Made by a program: the position numbers and the translations under genes. Shown piece by piece: positions 1 to 9,456 of a stretch of 64,000 nt of DNA. The notes under the pieces were generated by a model, which was not told the origin of the DNA, did no database searches, and saw only the letters and a list, made by a program, of their open reading frames with translations. Origin of the DNA: Myroides profundi (lineage in GTDB: Bacteria > Bacteroidota > Bacteroidia > Flavobacteriales > Flavobacteriaceae); the NCBI RefSeq assembly GCF_000833025.1, contig NZ_CP010817.1, forward strand, positions 496,001-560,000, in the 5' to 3' direction. Within the stretch, counting starts at the first letter, position 1; each line of letters opens with the position of its first letter.

Positions 1-2022
1 GTAATAACCACCTCCATTGTTTATGTCTAATTTTACATCTTTACTAAGTTTAGATTCAGCATAGAATGCATAGAAACCATTTTGAGATTGTAACCAAGGG
101 AACGTATTAAATGTATAACTCACTCCAGCATTATATCTAGTATAATCTAATATATTATCTCTTAGATAAAGTGTTTTATTAGTTGCTATATCTACTATCG
201 GATATTGAGAGTATTCGTCTTTCGTATTCGAATAAGACATACTAAAGTCTAGTTTACCTTTATAGTTATAAGTAAACTCTACTTTATCTGTAAAGGCTGG
301 TTGTAGTTTTGGATTTCCTTCAGCTACACTATATTCAGTGATATACCATTTAAAAGGATTCAACTCCCAGAACGCTGGTCTAGAGATACGTCTGTTGTAA
401 TTGATCGATAGTGTATTATCGTCATTTACTTTATAAGCTATATATACAGTAGGAAATAGTTTCGCATAATTCTTTTTATTCTTGATGTCATATACCACAG
501 ATGTCCCAGTAGTCTGCGTTGTTTCCAATCTCAATCCTACTTGAGCAGTCCATTTATCATTAAACTCTTTACTAGCATTAATGTATAATGCTTGTGTATT
601 TTCTTTGTATTCAAAGTTGTCTTTTTGTTTCAAGTCTTCTATAGGTGTACCAGATGATAGATTAAAGAAGTTTGTCTTGTTATTTGTTACCACGAAACTT
701 GCCTTAGCTCCATAAGATAACTTAGCCCATTTTAAGGGTTGTTCAAAGTCTATCTTAGCACTGAAGTTTTCTATTTTTTGATTACCCGTAGAGTTTGCTA
801 TGAACATGTTGTTAACAGAGTTATCAACAGTTGTTGTATTTGTGTTGAAAAGTCTCTCTTTGTTGTTCACATAGTTGAAGTAATCAACGTCTATTGAATA
901 CTTAGTTCCTAGAGTATCAATCTTATGTACTAAGTTTATGTTAGCAGAGTGAGTGTTATTAACTCCGTCATTTTTAGCGTTTGTTTTGACGTATTTCACA
1001 GGGTTATTAACAAGGTTATTAACAGTTATAAGACCACCATCATCAAACTTTGGATCTCCTGTTCCTCCATTGTATTGAGCGCCTATAGATGTTTTATCAG
1101 TGATTTGATAATCTATCTGGAAGTTACCCGATAAGTAGTCATTATTGTTGTAACGCGTACTTTTTCCATTCCAAGTTTCAGTTGGATAGTATACTGTTGA
1201 GTTCTCTACTACATTGTAACCTCCTTTACTACCAGTAATTCCTGCTTTTAGTGATACTTTATCTTTATTATAGCTAAACACATCACTAATTCTGAATAAG
1301 TTCTTAGTCGATTGTTTATAACCAGCACTGATTTGGTTATTCCACGCATCAGGAAGAGCTTCTTTTAAGACGATGTTGATTAATCCACTATTTCCTTCAG
1401 CATCATATTTAGCAGGAGGTGTAGTGATTACCTCTATTTTTTTGATATTGTCAGATGGAATACTTTTTAGGTATTGTAATAATTGTTCACCAGTTAGCTG
1501 TACTAGTTTATCATTGATCATTACACGTACATTACTTTTACCTACGATAGAGATGTTCTCGTTATCTACTTTTAGACTAGGAGTTAGTTTTAATAAATCT
1601 ACAGCATCGTTATTCGTAGCGTGTACAGAGTTCTCGATATTAAATACAGTACGGTCTACTTTGCGCTCGAATACCTTCTTAGTTGACTCTACTACGATCT
1701 CGTCTAGTTTAGTATCTTGTTGTATCGTGATAGTTCCTAAGTCTACAGACTGGTTTACCTCTATATTTTTGTCATAGGCTTTTACTCCGAAATTGTGGAT
1801 TTGGAATGCGTATGTATTGTTCTCTATATCGTGTATCTCGAAAGTCCCTTGCTCGTTTGTGAAGGCAGATTGTATTAAGTTACCTTTTGTATCTAGCAAG
1901 TATATTTCTGCAAAGTCCACAGGAGCCTTTTCTGTATTTTGTACAGACCCTTTTAATGTGTTTTGTGCATTTACACTTAATGCAGTTAAGAATAAAGCAG
2001 TTGAGATAAATAATGCTTTCAT
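1..2022 (-). CDS. TonB-dependent outer-membrane receptor, N-terminal part (truncated by window)
   Basis: An open reverse frame runs from an ATG at 2022 to the left window edge, 674 codons without a stop, so the C-terminus is outside. The start is a classic signal peptide (MKALFISTALFLTALSVNAQ). Residues about 22-105 form a carboxypeptidase-regulatory-like beta-sandwich, followed by a plug domain (about 105-225) with the segments VRVMINDKLVQLTGEQLL and TTPPAKYDAEGNSGLINIVL typical of the Bacteroidota 'outer membrane beta-barrel family' receptors, then barrel strands rich in aromatic residues and Asn. No clear TonB box is visible. Such proteins import siderophores, metals, peptides or glycans across the outer membrane using TonB energy; the ligand cannot be told. 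No SusD partner is seen on the visible side. Upstream DNA carries a cluster of TGTTC/GAACA sites. Confidence 0.88.
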   Translation of the reverse strand, partial: MKALFISTALFLTALSVNAQNTLKGSVQNTEKAPVDFAEIYLLDTKGNLIQSAFTNEQGTFEIHDIENNTYAFQIHNFGVKAYDKNIEVNQSVDLGTITIQQDTKLDEIVVESTKKVFERKVDRTVFNIENSVHATNNDAVDLLKLTPSLKVDNENISIVGKSNVRVMINDKLVQLTGEQLLQYLKSIPSDNIKKIEVITTPPAKYDAEGNSGLINIVLKEALPDAWNNQISAGYKQSTKNLFRISDVFSYNKDKVSLKAGITGSKGGYNVVENSTVYYPTETWNGKSTRYNNNDYLSGNFQIDYQITDKTSIGAQYNGGTGDPKFDDGGLITVNNLVNNPVKYVKTNAKNDGVNNTHSANINLVHKIDTLGTKYSIDVDYFNYVNNKERLFNTNTTTVDNSVNNMFIANSTGNQKIENFSAKIDFEQPLKWAKLSYGAKASFVVTNNKTNFFNLSSGTPIEDLKQKDNFEYKENTQALYINASKEFNDKWTAQVGLRLETTQTTGTSVVYDIKNKKNYAKLFPTVYIAYKVNDDNTLSINYNRRISRPAFWELNPFKWYITEYSVAEGNPKLQPAFTDKVEFTYNYKGKLDFSMSYSNTKDEYSQYPIVDIATNKTLYLRDNILDYTRYNAGVSYTFNTFPWLQSQNGFYAFYAESKLSKDVKLDINNGGGYY

Positions 2023-2135
2023 TGAGTTTTATAGTTTACTTGTTTGTAAAGTATAATTCTATTTGTGTGCCAATAAATTAAAAATAATGTAAGATGTTGT
2101 TTTTTAGTTAATTGTGTTTGTTTAAGAAAAGAGTA

Positions 2136-2203
2136 CTGTTCATTATCGAACAGCTTTTTTCTGAAAATGAACATTTTTTGAACACCAAAGGTCAGTAATG
2201 TTC
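2136..2203. promoter_or_regulatory. Cluster of TGTTC/GAACA half-sites upstream of the receptor gene
   Basis: Seen directly: CTGTTC (2136-2141) and GAACAG (2148-2153) form an inverted repeat with a 6-base spacer, followed by a run of T. GAACA recurs at 2169-2173 and 2180-2184, and TGTTC at 2199-2203. Two of the gaps between half-site starts are 11 bases, about one helical turn. The cluster lies 115-180 bases upstream of the receptor start. It could be an operator array for a regulator of the receptor gene; the first inverted repeat could alternatively be a weak terminator because of the T run at 2155-2160. Confidence 0.4.
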
Positions 2204-2255
2204 AGGAGAAGTAAAAAAAGTTGTACAGTTGTACGAATTGATAGGTCTATAAACA

Positions 2256-2285
2256 AAGAAAACTGCTTGGGGAAGCAGTTTTCTT
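2256..2285. terminator. Orphan 13-bp hairpin
   Basis: A perfect inverted repeat (arms 2256-2268 and 2273-2285, loop GGGG) has the shape of an intrinsic terminator; both arms carry A/T-rich outer ends, so it could work in either direction. No gene ends close to it on either strand. Confidence 0.5.
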
Positions 2286-2490
2286 AGGCTAGATTATATG
2301 ATTAATGAATTTCAAATTGAAGTTTTAACCATTTTGAGCTAGACTGGCTTGTTGTTTATGAAAATTTGTTCTACAAAATTAAGTATATTTTTGATATGTT
2401 TTACTTTATATGCAGAAAAGTGGTACTTTTGTTAGCTAGATTAGTGTAAAATTAGTGTTTTACGGGGAGTCAGTCTTTAAAAGTAATGCT

Positions 2491-2775
2491 ATGGATATTG
2501 AAAGAATCAAGAGTATAAGAAAGAATTCAGGCTATTCACAAGAGTATGTCGCTGAAAGATTAGGAATTTCGCAAAAAGCATATTCTGATATTGAAAGTGG
2601 AAAAACAAAGCTTAAGAATGAGGTATTGTATGAAATCGCTAAGATTTTAGAAATATCTCCTGCAGCTATTTGTCCTATTTCATGTGAATGTATTTCTAAT
2701 ATAGAAAATAAGCACAATGAGCTTTTAGCTTATTTAGATGCGAAAGGGATAGAGTATCCTGCTAAGTATATTTAG
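2491..2775 (+). CDS. Small XRE-family helix-turn-helix regulator
   Basis: The 94-residue protein starts MDIERIKSIRKNSGYSQEYV; residues about 4-60 form a Cro/CI-type HTH, with the recognition-helix region QKAYSDIESGKTKLKN. A C-terminal tail of about 30 residues (ISCECISNIENKHNELLAYLDAKG) follows and contains two cysteines. The frame is open further upstream to a GTG at 2455, but the ATG at 2491 begins exactly at the conserved domain edge and is preferred. A TACTTTTG box at 2424-2431 could be its -7 element. It stands alone, between divergent receptor and convergent fabH; no toxin partner is beside it. Target genes are unknown. Confidence 0.8.
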   Translation: MDIERIKSIRKNSGYSQEYVAERLGISQKAYSDIESGKTKLKNEVLYEIAKILEISPAAICPISCECISNIENKHNELLAYLDAKGIEYPAKYI

Positions 2776-2830
2776 AACTAGATGAATGAACTTTCGCAGA
2801 GACGAGAGTTTATTACAAGAAGATATTATA

Positions 2831-2875
2831 AAAAAAGTCCTTAGAATAGTGTCATCTATTTTTAAGGACTTTTTA
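2831..2875. terminator. Bidirectional terminator between XRE gene and fabH
   Basis: Arms AAAAAAGTCCTTA (2831-2843) and TAAGGACTTTTTAT (2863-2876) pair around a 19-base loop. A run of A before and T after the stem makes it usable on both strands, fitting the convergent genes. Confidence 0.8.
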
Positions 2876-2891
2876 TGTTTTAGAAGGTCGA

Positions 2892-3893
2892 TTATATTGA
2901 CCAACGCAATAAGCTAGCTCCCCATGAGAACCCTGCTCCGAATGCTGTTAGAAGTACTAAATCTCCTTTTTTTATCTTATCTGTATTTTCCCAGATACAC
3001 AATGGGATAGTTGCCGCAATAGTATTACCGTAGTTAGCGATATTGACTAATGTTTTATCTTCTTGTATTTCTATTTGCTTTCCTACAGCATCGATGATTC
3101 TTTTGTTTGCCTGATGAGGTACCAGCCAGTTTACATCCTCTACTGTAAGGTTATTTCTTTGTAGAACATTTAGACAAGCATCACTCATAGACTGTATCGC
3201 CTGTTTGAAGACTACTTTACCATCTTGTTTGATATATTTTTTGTCATCATCCTCTTCTAGATCAGTATTAGGATATAATGAACCACCACCCTCTATATTT
3301 AAGAATGCTTTTCCTTGGCCATTACTCTGCATTAGCGCATCCATAACACCTATCTCTGTAGAAGGTTCTAACCATACTACACCTGCGCCGTCGCCGAATA
3401 GTATATTCGTAGAACGATCTTGAATATTGACATAGGCACTGATCTTATCTGCTCCGATGACTACAACGTTTTTGTAACGTTGGCTTTCTACTAGAGAGGC
3501 TCCTAGGTCTAATGCATATAAAAAACCCGAACAGGCAGCATTGACATCGAATCCCCATACATTCTCTATTCCTAGCTTTTCGCATACAATATTGGCTGTA
3601 GCAGGCATAGGCATATCAGGTGTAGACGTAGCTACTATGATAGCGTCTATATCTGTTAGGTTTTTGTTATATGTAGTGATTAAATTCTCTATGGCTCTTA
3701 CAGCCATATCAGAAGTCGCTAGTCCTTTCTCAAGTATTCTTCTCTCTTTAATCCCTGTTCTTTTTGTAATCCATTCATCAGACGTGTCTGTTACCTTAGC
3801 TAAGTCCTCATTAGTTCTTTTTTGCTCAGGTACATACCCACCGATAGCTGTGATATTTGCGTATATAGTTTTGTGAGTAGTTGTTTTTGTCAT
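2892..3893 (-). CDS. fabH: 3-oxoacyl-ACP synthase III (KAS III)
   Basis: A thiolase-fold ketoacyl synthase of 333 residues, the usual FabH length. The Cys-His-Asn triad is visible: Cys121 in NAACSGF, His260 in VPHQANKRI and Asn290 in NYGNT. FabH condenses acetyl-CoA or branched acyl-CoA primers with malonyl-ACP to start fatty acid synthesis in the cytoplasm. The gene is monocistronic here, not in the plsX-rpmF neighbourhood where the main copy usually lies in this phylum, so it may be a second paralogue with a different primer preference; that is inference. An acidic insertion (DLEEDDDKK, residues 211-219) is a small oddity. Confidence 0.93.
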   Translation of the reverse strand: MTKTTTHKTIYANITAIGGYVPEQKRTNEDLAKVTDTSDEWITKRTGIKERRILEKGLATSDMAVRAIENLITTYNKNLTDIDAIIVATSTPDMPMPATANIVCEKLGIENVWGFDVNAACSGFLYALDLGASLVESQRYKNVVVIGADKISAYVNIQDRSTNILFGDGAGVVWLEPSTEIGVMDALMQSNGQGKAFLNIEGGGSLYPNTDLEEDDDKKYIKQDGKVVFKQAIQSMSDACLNVLQRNNLTVEDVNWLVPHQANKRIIDAVGKQIEIQEDKTLVNIANYGNTIAATIPLCIWENTDKIKKGDLVLLTAFGAGFSWGASLLRWSI

Positions 3894-4056
3894 ATTGTTA
3901 TGCGTCTTTATTTCAAGTGAGTTAAATCTTCTTAACTCTTGCTATCTTTAGATTTTATGCATCAAATATCGTTATTATTACTTATTTTATAATAGATAAT
4001 TAAACGGCAATAATTGTCTAAAAGACGTTTTTATACTAAAGGCTTCTAAATAAACT

Positions 4057-4953
4057 TTATAGATTATTCTTAAAGTCTGTAGGAGAAATTCCAGTATGTG
4101 TTTTAAAAAACTTACTGAATACTGACAAGTCAATGAAGTTCAACTCATTAATAATATCTGTGATAGATGATTTAGGGTTTCTAAGGAGCACCTTAGCCTC
4201 TAAGATTATGGTTTCAGATATAATCTGTTTTGGCGTTTTTTGGAACACCTCTACTATGATTTTTGTAAGGTGCTTTCTACTGATATACATAGATTCTGCA
4301 TAGAACTGTACACTTCTCTCTTTCTTAAAATGAGTTGATACCAGGTAAATGAATTTTTTTGCCAACTCTTCTTTTCTCATCAGTTTAGTATTACTTTTTT
4401 GTAATACAGTTTTGCTGTAGAAGTTGCCTAGTTCATACATCAATATAGAGAAGTGGTGTATGATGAGTTGTTTAGCATAGATATTATCTGTGTTATAAGA
4501 CAGTTGAGTTAGTCTTTTGATATTGTTCTTAAACTCTCTAAACACCTCTCTAGTCAAGGTGATAATCTTAGGGTACTCAGAAGATAAGAAAGAAACCAAA
4601 CTATGAGATTTGACGTGGAACCCTGCTTCTAAGAATAAGTCTGGGTCAATGAATACCGTCTTTACAGAGAAGTCTTCTGTTAGTCTTTTGATCTCAAAGA
4701 ATTGATTAGGTAACACTACTAGTAAGTCATCCTTTTTAATGATAGTAGGTTCTAGATTAATCGTAATCTCACATCTACCTCCCGTCACTAAGATTAGCCC
4801 AAAGGTGGTAAACTGATACGGTTTATCAATAACAAAATACTGCTTATGCTTAGGCCCTATATCTAGTATAGCTAATCTTTTGTCCGTTAGAACATTCTTA
4901 TAGCGATGCGTTATATCGCTTAGAGAATAGACTTGTATATATGAAGTATCCAC
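4057..4953 (-). CDS. AraC-family transcriptional regulator
   Basis: A 298-residue protein with an N-terminal cupin-like sensing domain (about residues 20-150, with VTGGRCEITINLEP and VVLPNQFFEIK) and a C-terminal double HTH (about 195-298). The C-terminal signature SVFSKFFKTHTGISPTDFK is typical of AraC/XylS proteins, as is YISRKHLTKIIVEVFQKTPKQII in the first HTH. It lies alone between fabH and the efflux operon, both on the same strand. The efflux operon has its own TetR gene, so this regulator's target is unclear. Effector unknown. Confidence 0.9.
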   Translation of the reverse strand: MDTSYIQVYSLSDITHRYKNVLTDKRLAILDIGPKHKQYFVIDKPYQFTTFGLILVTGGRCEITINLEPTIIKKDDLLVVLPNQFFEIKRLTEDFSVKTVFIDPDLFLEAGFHVKSHSLVSFLSSEYPKIITLTREVFREFKNNIKRLTQLSYNTDNIYAKQLIIHHFSILMYELGNFYSKTVLQKSNTKLMRKEELAKKFIYLVSTHFKKERSVQFYAESMYISRKHLTKIIVEVFQKTPKQIISETIILEAKVLLRNPKSSITDIINELNFIDLSVFSKFFKTHTGISPTDFKNNL

Positions 4954-5090
4954 GATGAATCTACAGTTTTAATTATTTTCTAAAATTAGTAATTAGATTG
5001 TAGATAGAAGTTAATATAGATTAATAAACGAAGTAGATAGCTTCATTATTTTCTATCTATAAAACAGCTATACATAAGTGCTATAAAATC

Positions 5091-5125
5091 AAAACCCCTG
5101 AGAGAATATGATATCTCCCAGAGGT
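5091..5125 (-). terminator. Terminator of the RND efflux operon
   Basis: Just past the RND permease stop, the reverse strand reads AAACCTCTGGGAGA, a short loop, then TTCTCTCAGGGGTTTT, pairing with one or two mismatches and followed by a T-rich stretch. Confidence 0.7.
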
Positions 5126-5151
5126 TTCTGCTTGTTGTTATGAATGTTCTA

Positions 5152-8100
5152 TTATTTTTTATTTATATGTTTAGCTGTGAACTCATCGATAAAGCCTTCA
5201 TTGTAGTCATAGTCAGCAGTCATTAGCTCATTATAATCTACTTTTTCTTTTTTAGAGAATCGGCTTCCTATCTTGTCGAAGATAGAGTAGATGATAGGCA
5301 CGATGACTAAGGTCAGTAGTAGAGAGGATAGTAGTCCTCCGATGATCACTACTGCTAGTCCGTTATTCATCTCAGCACCTGCACCATTTGCTAAGGCGAT
5401 AGGCACCATCCCGATCACCATCGCGATAGTCGTCATTAAGATTGGGCGTAGACGTGCATGGTTAGCAGCGATTAATGCATCGTGTACACTATCTCCAGCA
5501 TCTATTCTGTGATTCGCAAAGTCTACTAGTAGAATGGCATTCTTACATACTAGCCCGATCAACATGATGATACCTAATATCGTGAAGATATTCAGTGATA
5601 TATTCGCTATCGCTAATGCTAATAATGCTCCAATGAATGACAACGGTACAGAGAAGATCACGATGAATGGTTTAGAGAAACTATCATATAGCGCTACCAT
5701 TACTAAGTACACTAATATAATAGCAGCTAATAAGGCTACTCCCAGTGTACCAAATCCTTCTTCTTGATCCTCCATCGTTCCAGTCCATAAGTATTTAACC
5801 CCAGGTTTTATGGTTAACTGTTCGAACTGTGGTACCCACTCTTCTGCTATCGCACCAGGAGCACGTCCTATCGTTTGAGATTTAATAGTCACAGACGGAC
5901 TCTTATCTCTACGCTCTAGGATAGAAGGACCAGAACTATACTTAATATCTGCGAACTGAGCTAGTTTTATATCTTGACCTACATTATTCTTAAAGCTAAT
6001 CTCTTTTACATCATCTATCGTCGTTCTAGCATATTCCTGAAATCTGATATTGATGTCGTACTCATATTCTCCAGCTCTAAACTTACCATCAGTATTTCCG
6101 TTGAACGCCGTTTGCATGGTCATACCTACTGTGTACATATCTAGACCTAGTGCAGCCATCTTATCACGGTTTACCTGTACATTGATCTCAGGGCTACCCG
6201 TTTCCGTAGTCAGCTTTGTCTCCATTGTACCTGGTATTTTATCTAATAGCTCTTTCGCTTGTATGGCGAAGTCCATAGCATCGTCTAAGGTAGATCCTGT
6301 TACTGTTAAGGCTAGAGGTGCTTCTTCAGCTCCGATTAGTCCTACGGGTACAGTCTTTACTTTTGCCTCAGCGATGAGTGGTGCTAGCTCATTCTTTAGC
6401 TGTGCAGCATATACGAATGAGTTCTCTTTACGTTCTTTCTTATCTGTTAGGATTACGTGTATCTCAGACTTGTATTTAGTAGCTTGTGCTCCACCATATC
6501 CTTCAGAAGATTGACCTACTGTAGTGATCATATCTACTATTTCTGGTTTAGTGCTTAAGAAGTCTTCTACCTTTTGAGTTACTTTGTTTGTCTGTTGTAA
6601 CGACGCATCTTTATCTAGTTCTAACTGTACTAAGAATTCTCCTTTATCCGTCTTAGGGAAGAACTCTGCTCCGATATATCCCATCGGTAATAAGGCGATC
6701 GATGCAAAGAAGGATATCGCTACGATAACAATAACAATGATTGTGTTACGAGTAGAGTTTAACGACCACACTAGTAAGTTAGAAATCCCGTGTGTGAATG
6801 AGTTTAACCCCTTTTCGAATCCATGTATAATCTTACCAAAGAAGGTAGATGGCTTAATCACTTCGATACGTCCATATCTAGAGAATAACCATGGTACAAT
6901 AGTGAATGATACTAATAACGATAGCATAGTCGCTATAATTACAGTCACACAGAACTGTTTAATGATATTCGGTACTAGACCTGATGACATCGCGATCGGT
7001 AAGAATACAACTACGATTACTAAAGTAATAGCAGTAACAGTGAACCCAATCTCTTTAGCTCCATCATATGATGCACGTACTTTGTTTTTACCCATCTCCA
7101 TGTGTCGGTGGATATTCTCTATCACTACGATGGCGTCATCCACTAGGATACCTACTACTAAGGATAGAGCTAGTAAACTCAGTAAGTTTAGCGTATATCC
7201 CAATAAGTATATCCCAATAAAAGTAGCAATCAAAGATAGTGGGATAGCCACCATCACGATGATAGCGTTTCTCAAACTGTGTAAGAAGAACAACATCACG
7301 AATGCCACTAAGACTATCGCTAAGAATAAGTCAAACATTACAGCATTCGCTGCCTCTAGTGTAAACTCTGAAGAGTCATTCGCTACTTTGATTTGAACGT
7401 TATGGTCACTGTAGTTGCGTTCTACTTCTGTGATAGTCTCATGTGTTAGCTCTGATACAGTCACCGCATTGGCATCAGACTGTTTGATAACTTGCATTAA
7501 GATAGTAGACTTCTGATTTAGACGGGCGATCTTTTCGATCTCTTTAATACCGTCCTGTACATCAGCTACATCACCTAAGCGAATATCTATACCACCCTGA
7601 GAAGCGATAACTAAGTTTCTCATTTCTTCTACATCCTTGTATTTCCCTTCTAGGCGGATGATGGTTTGTTTGTCATTCGACTTTACGTTACCAGTAGGGA
7701 AGTCTAAGTTAGACCCTAAGATGATCTGCTGTACCATAGGTACGCTAAGTCCATAAGCTTCTAGCTTTTTAGGATCTAATAATACCTGTATCTGTCTTTC
7801 TTCCCCTCCGATAAGCTCTACCTTAGCTACTCCATTCACACGAGAGAAGATAGGTTGTATTTTTTTATCTAATAAGTCATATAGCTCTTTCTCTGTTAAG
7901 TCACTCGTGATACTTAGTGTAAGGATAGGTAAGTCACTCAGTGAGTACTTCTGTAGCGAAGGAGGATCTACGTCCTTAGGTAAGTCCTTTAGGATAGCGT
8001 TGATCTTACGCTGAGCATCGTTAAGAGATAGATCTACGTCAGCAGTAGAGTTTAAGTATATCATCACGGTAGATAAACTCTCGAATGACATGGCTTCTAC

Positions 8101-8337
8101 TTTCTTTACGTTCTCTAGCGAGGCTACAGCATCTTCTATTTTTTTGGTTACTGTGTTTTCTATCTCAGCAGGTGAAGCTCCTGGGTAGACTGTTGCAACT
8201 GTAATTACGTTTACTTCAAACTTAGGAACTAATTCGTAACTCAGATTTTTATAACTAAATAAACCACCTAGCAGTAATGCGATGAACATTACGATAATGA
8301 TACTAGGACGTTTTATTGATATTTCGGCTATTTTCAT
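5152..8337 (-). CDS. RND efflux transporter permease (AcrB/HAE1-like)
   Basis: A 1061-residue inner-membrane protein with the RND layout: TM1 near residue 12-30, a periplasmic loop, TM2-6 (about 335-480), TM7 near 530-550, a second loop, and TM8-12 (about 860-1025). The proton-relay signature is seen in TM4 as LVVGILVDDAIVVIENIHRH. The N-terminus MKIAEISIKRPSIIIVMFIALLLGGLFSYKNL is typical of HAE1-type pumps. The C-terminus extends about 40 hydrophilic residues. It is the last gene of tetR-tolC-MFP-RND, 27 bases after the MFP gene, so it should form the proton-driven motor of a tripartite pump. Substrates (drugs, bile salts, dyes) cannot be read from sequence. Confidence 0.95.
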   Translation of the reverse strand: MKIAEISIKRPSIIIVMFIALLLGGLFSYKNLSYELVPKFEVNVITVATVYPGASPAEIENTVTKKIEDAVASLENVKKVEAMSFESLSTVMIYLNSTADVDLSLNDAQRKINAILKDLPKDVDPPSLQKYSLSDLPILTLSITSDLTEKELYDLLDKKIQPIFSRVNGVAKVELIGGEERQIQVLLDPKKLEAYGLSVPMVQQIILGSNLDFPTGNVKSNDKQTIIRLEGKYKDVEEMRNLVIASQGGIDIRLGDVADVQDGIKEIEKIARLNQKSTILMQVIKQSDANAVTVSELTHETITEVERNYSDHNVQIKVANDSSEFTLEAANAVMFDLFLAIVLVAFVMLFFLHSLRNAIIVMVAIPLSLIATFIGIYLLGYTLNLLSLLALSLVVGILVDDAIVVIENIHRHMEMGKNKVRASYDGAKEIGFTVTAITLVIVVVFLPIAMSSGLVPNIIKQFCVTVIIATMLSLLVSFTIVPWLFSRYGRIEVIKPSTFFGKIIHGFEKGLNSFTHGISNLLVWSLNSTRNTIIVIVIVAISFFASIALLPMGYIGAEFFPKTDKGEFLVQLELDKDASLQQTNKVTQKVEDFLSTKPEIVDMITTVGQSSEGYGGAQATKYKSEIHVILTDKKERKENSFVYAAQLKNELAPLIAEAKVKTVPVGLIGAEEAPLALTVTGSTLDDAMDFAIQAKELLDKIPGTMETKLTTETGSPEINVQVNRDKMAALGLDMYTVGMTMQTAFNGNTDGKFRAGEYEYDINIRFQEYARTTIDDVKEISFKNNVGQDIKLAQFADIKYSSGPSILERRDKSPSVTIKSQTIGRAPGAIAEEWVPQFEQLTIKPGVKYLWTGTMEDQEEGFGTLGVALLAAIILVYLVMVALYDSFSKPFIVIFSVPLSFIGALLALAIANISLNIFTILGIIMLIGLVCKNAILLVDFANHRIDAGDSVHDALIAANHARLRPILMTTIAMVIGMVPIALANGAGAEMNNGLAVVIIGGLLSSLLLTLVIVPIIYSIFDKIGSRFSKKEKVDYNELMTADYDYNEGFIDEFTAKHINKK

Positions 8338-8364
8338 AAGTCGATCCTTTGATTTTAGAGGATG

Positions 8365-9426
8365 TTATTTAATGATTGATACAGGAGCACCTTCTGTTAG
8401 GTTGATTTGTCCTGATGTGATAACAGTCTCACCTTCTTTAAGACCTTCTAGTACTTCTACGAAGTCCCCGAAGTTACGACCTGCTATTACTTTCTTAGAT
8501 ACTGCTTTACCTTGTGCGATAGTGTACACTTGATTAGAACTCACACTCCCCACGAATGCATTACGCGGTACTAATAGGATAGGTGTACCAGCATCTTTCT
8601 CTCCATCGAATATCGCTGAACCATACATACCTGCTCTTAATTTGTTTTCTTGGTTGTTAGCGATTAGTAGATCTACAGGATAGTTTAGTGCAGCGTCTGC
8701 TTTAGGAGCGATGAATGTCACTTTGCCTTGGAAGGTATCGTTAGGCAATACACTTGCTTTTACCGTAATGATATCTCCTTCTTTTAGATTAGCCACATGG
8801 CTCTCATCTACATTCACTCTTAACTTAAGCTGTGCTACATTCACTAGATCAAATAACGGAGCACCTGGCGCTACGAAAGATCCTAGTTCTACGTGTTTCT
8901 TATTAATGATACCACTGATAGGAGCCTTAATATTAGCATCGCCAGCAGTGATACGGGCAGACTTCAGGTTAGCCTCTGCATTTTTTAGCATAAGACGCAC
9001 TTGATCCAATTGTTGTTGAGTCACTCCTCCAGTCTTAAAAGCACTCTCAAATCTAGTTGCATCAGCTTTAGCAGTAGCTAAGGCTGCTTCGGCATTCTGT
9101 ATCTGTACATTGATCTGATCGCTATTTACTAGTGCTAATACTTGACCTTTCTGTACACGAGATCCTTCGTCTACTAATAGCTTATTGATACGTCCAGGTG
9201 TTTCTGCTGAGATTGTAACTTCTTGTTCTGGCATGAAGTTTCCATTTGCTTTATACGAAGCATCGAATACTTGTAGTTTAGCTTGTTCTGCTCTCACCGT
9301 TACCTCTGCACTGCGCTCAGCCACGATAGCAGTTTCGCGGTCATTCTTAGCTTTATTACTTGATAATATATAGACAAGACCTCCTCCTAAAACGACTAGT
9401 ACTAAGGCGATAATAATTTTTTTCAT
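8365..9426 (-). CDS. RND efflux periplasmic adaptor (MFP/HlyD family)
   Basis: 353 residues: an N-terminal hydrophobic anchor (KKIIIALVLVVLGGGLVYIL), a split biotinyl-lipoyl-like domain (EQEVTISAETPGRINKLLVDEGSRVQKGQVLALV and ANIKAPISGIINKKHVELGSFV), an alpha-helical hairpin (about residues 105-150), then beta-barrel and membrane-proximal domains ending in GLKEGETVITSGQINLTEGAPV. No lipobox cysteine, so it is probably held by its uncleaved anchor. It bridges the RND permease and the TolC-like channel encoded on either side of it. Confidence 0.94.
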   Translation of the reverse strand: MKKIIIALVLVVLGGGLVYILSSNKAKNDRETAIVAERSAEVTVRAEQAKLQVFDASYKANGNFMPEQEVTISAETPGRINKLLVDEGSRVQKGQVLALVNSDQINVQIQNAEAALATAKADATRFESAFKTGGVTQQQLDQVRLMLKNAEANLKSARITAGDANIKAPISGIINKKHVELGSFVAPGAPLFDLVNVAQLKLRVNVDESHVANLKEGDIITVKASVLPNDTFQGKVTFIAPKADAALNYPVDLLIANNQENKLRAGMYGSAIFDGEKDAGTPILLVPRNAFVGSVSSNQVYTIAQGKAVSKKVIAGRNFGDFVEVLEGLKEGETVITSGQINLTEGAPVSIIK

Positions 9427-9456
9427 GATGATAGTGATGTTAGATTTTTTGTACGA

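Larger units (their letters stand above)
2023..2490. other. 468-base intergenic region with half-site cluster and orphan hairpin
   Basis: This stretch between the reverse-strand receptor and the forward XRE gene holds no convincing reading frame. It contains five TGTTC/GAACA pentamers between 2137 and 2203, a 13-bp perfect hairpin at 2256-2285, and a possible -7 element (TACTTTTG, 2424-2431) for the XRE gene. Confidence 0.6.

Noticed and set aside
2455..2490. GTG upstream start for the XRE gene
   Set aside because: It adds 12 residues outside the conserved HTH; the ATG at 2491 fits the family start.
5291..7396. Several forward frames inside the RND permease gene
   Set aside because: Antisense shadows of a highly conserved gene; no start, codon or promoter support.
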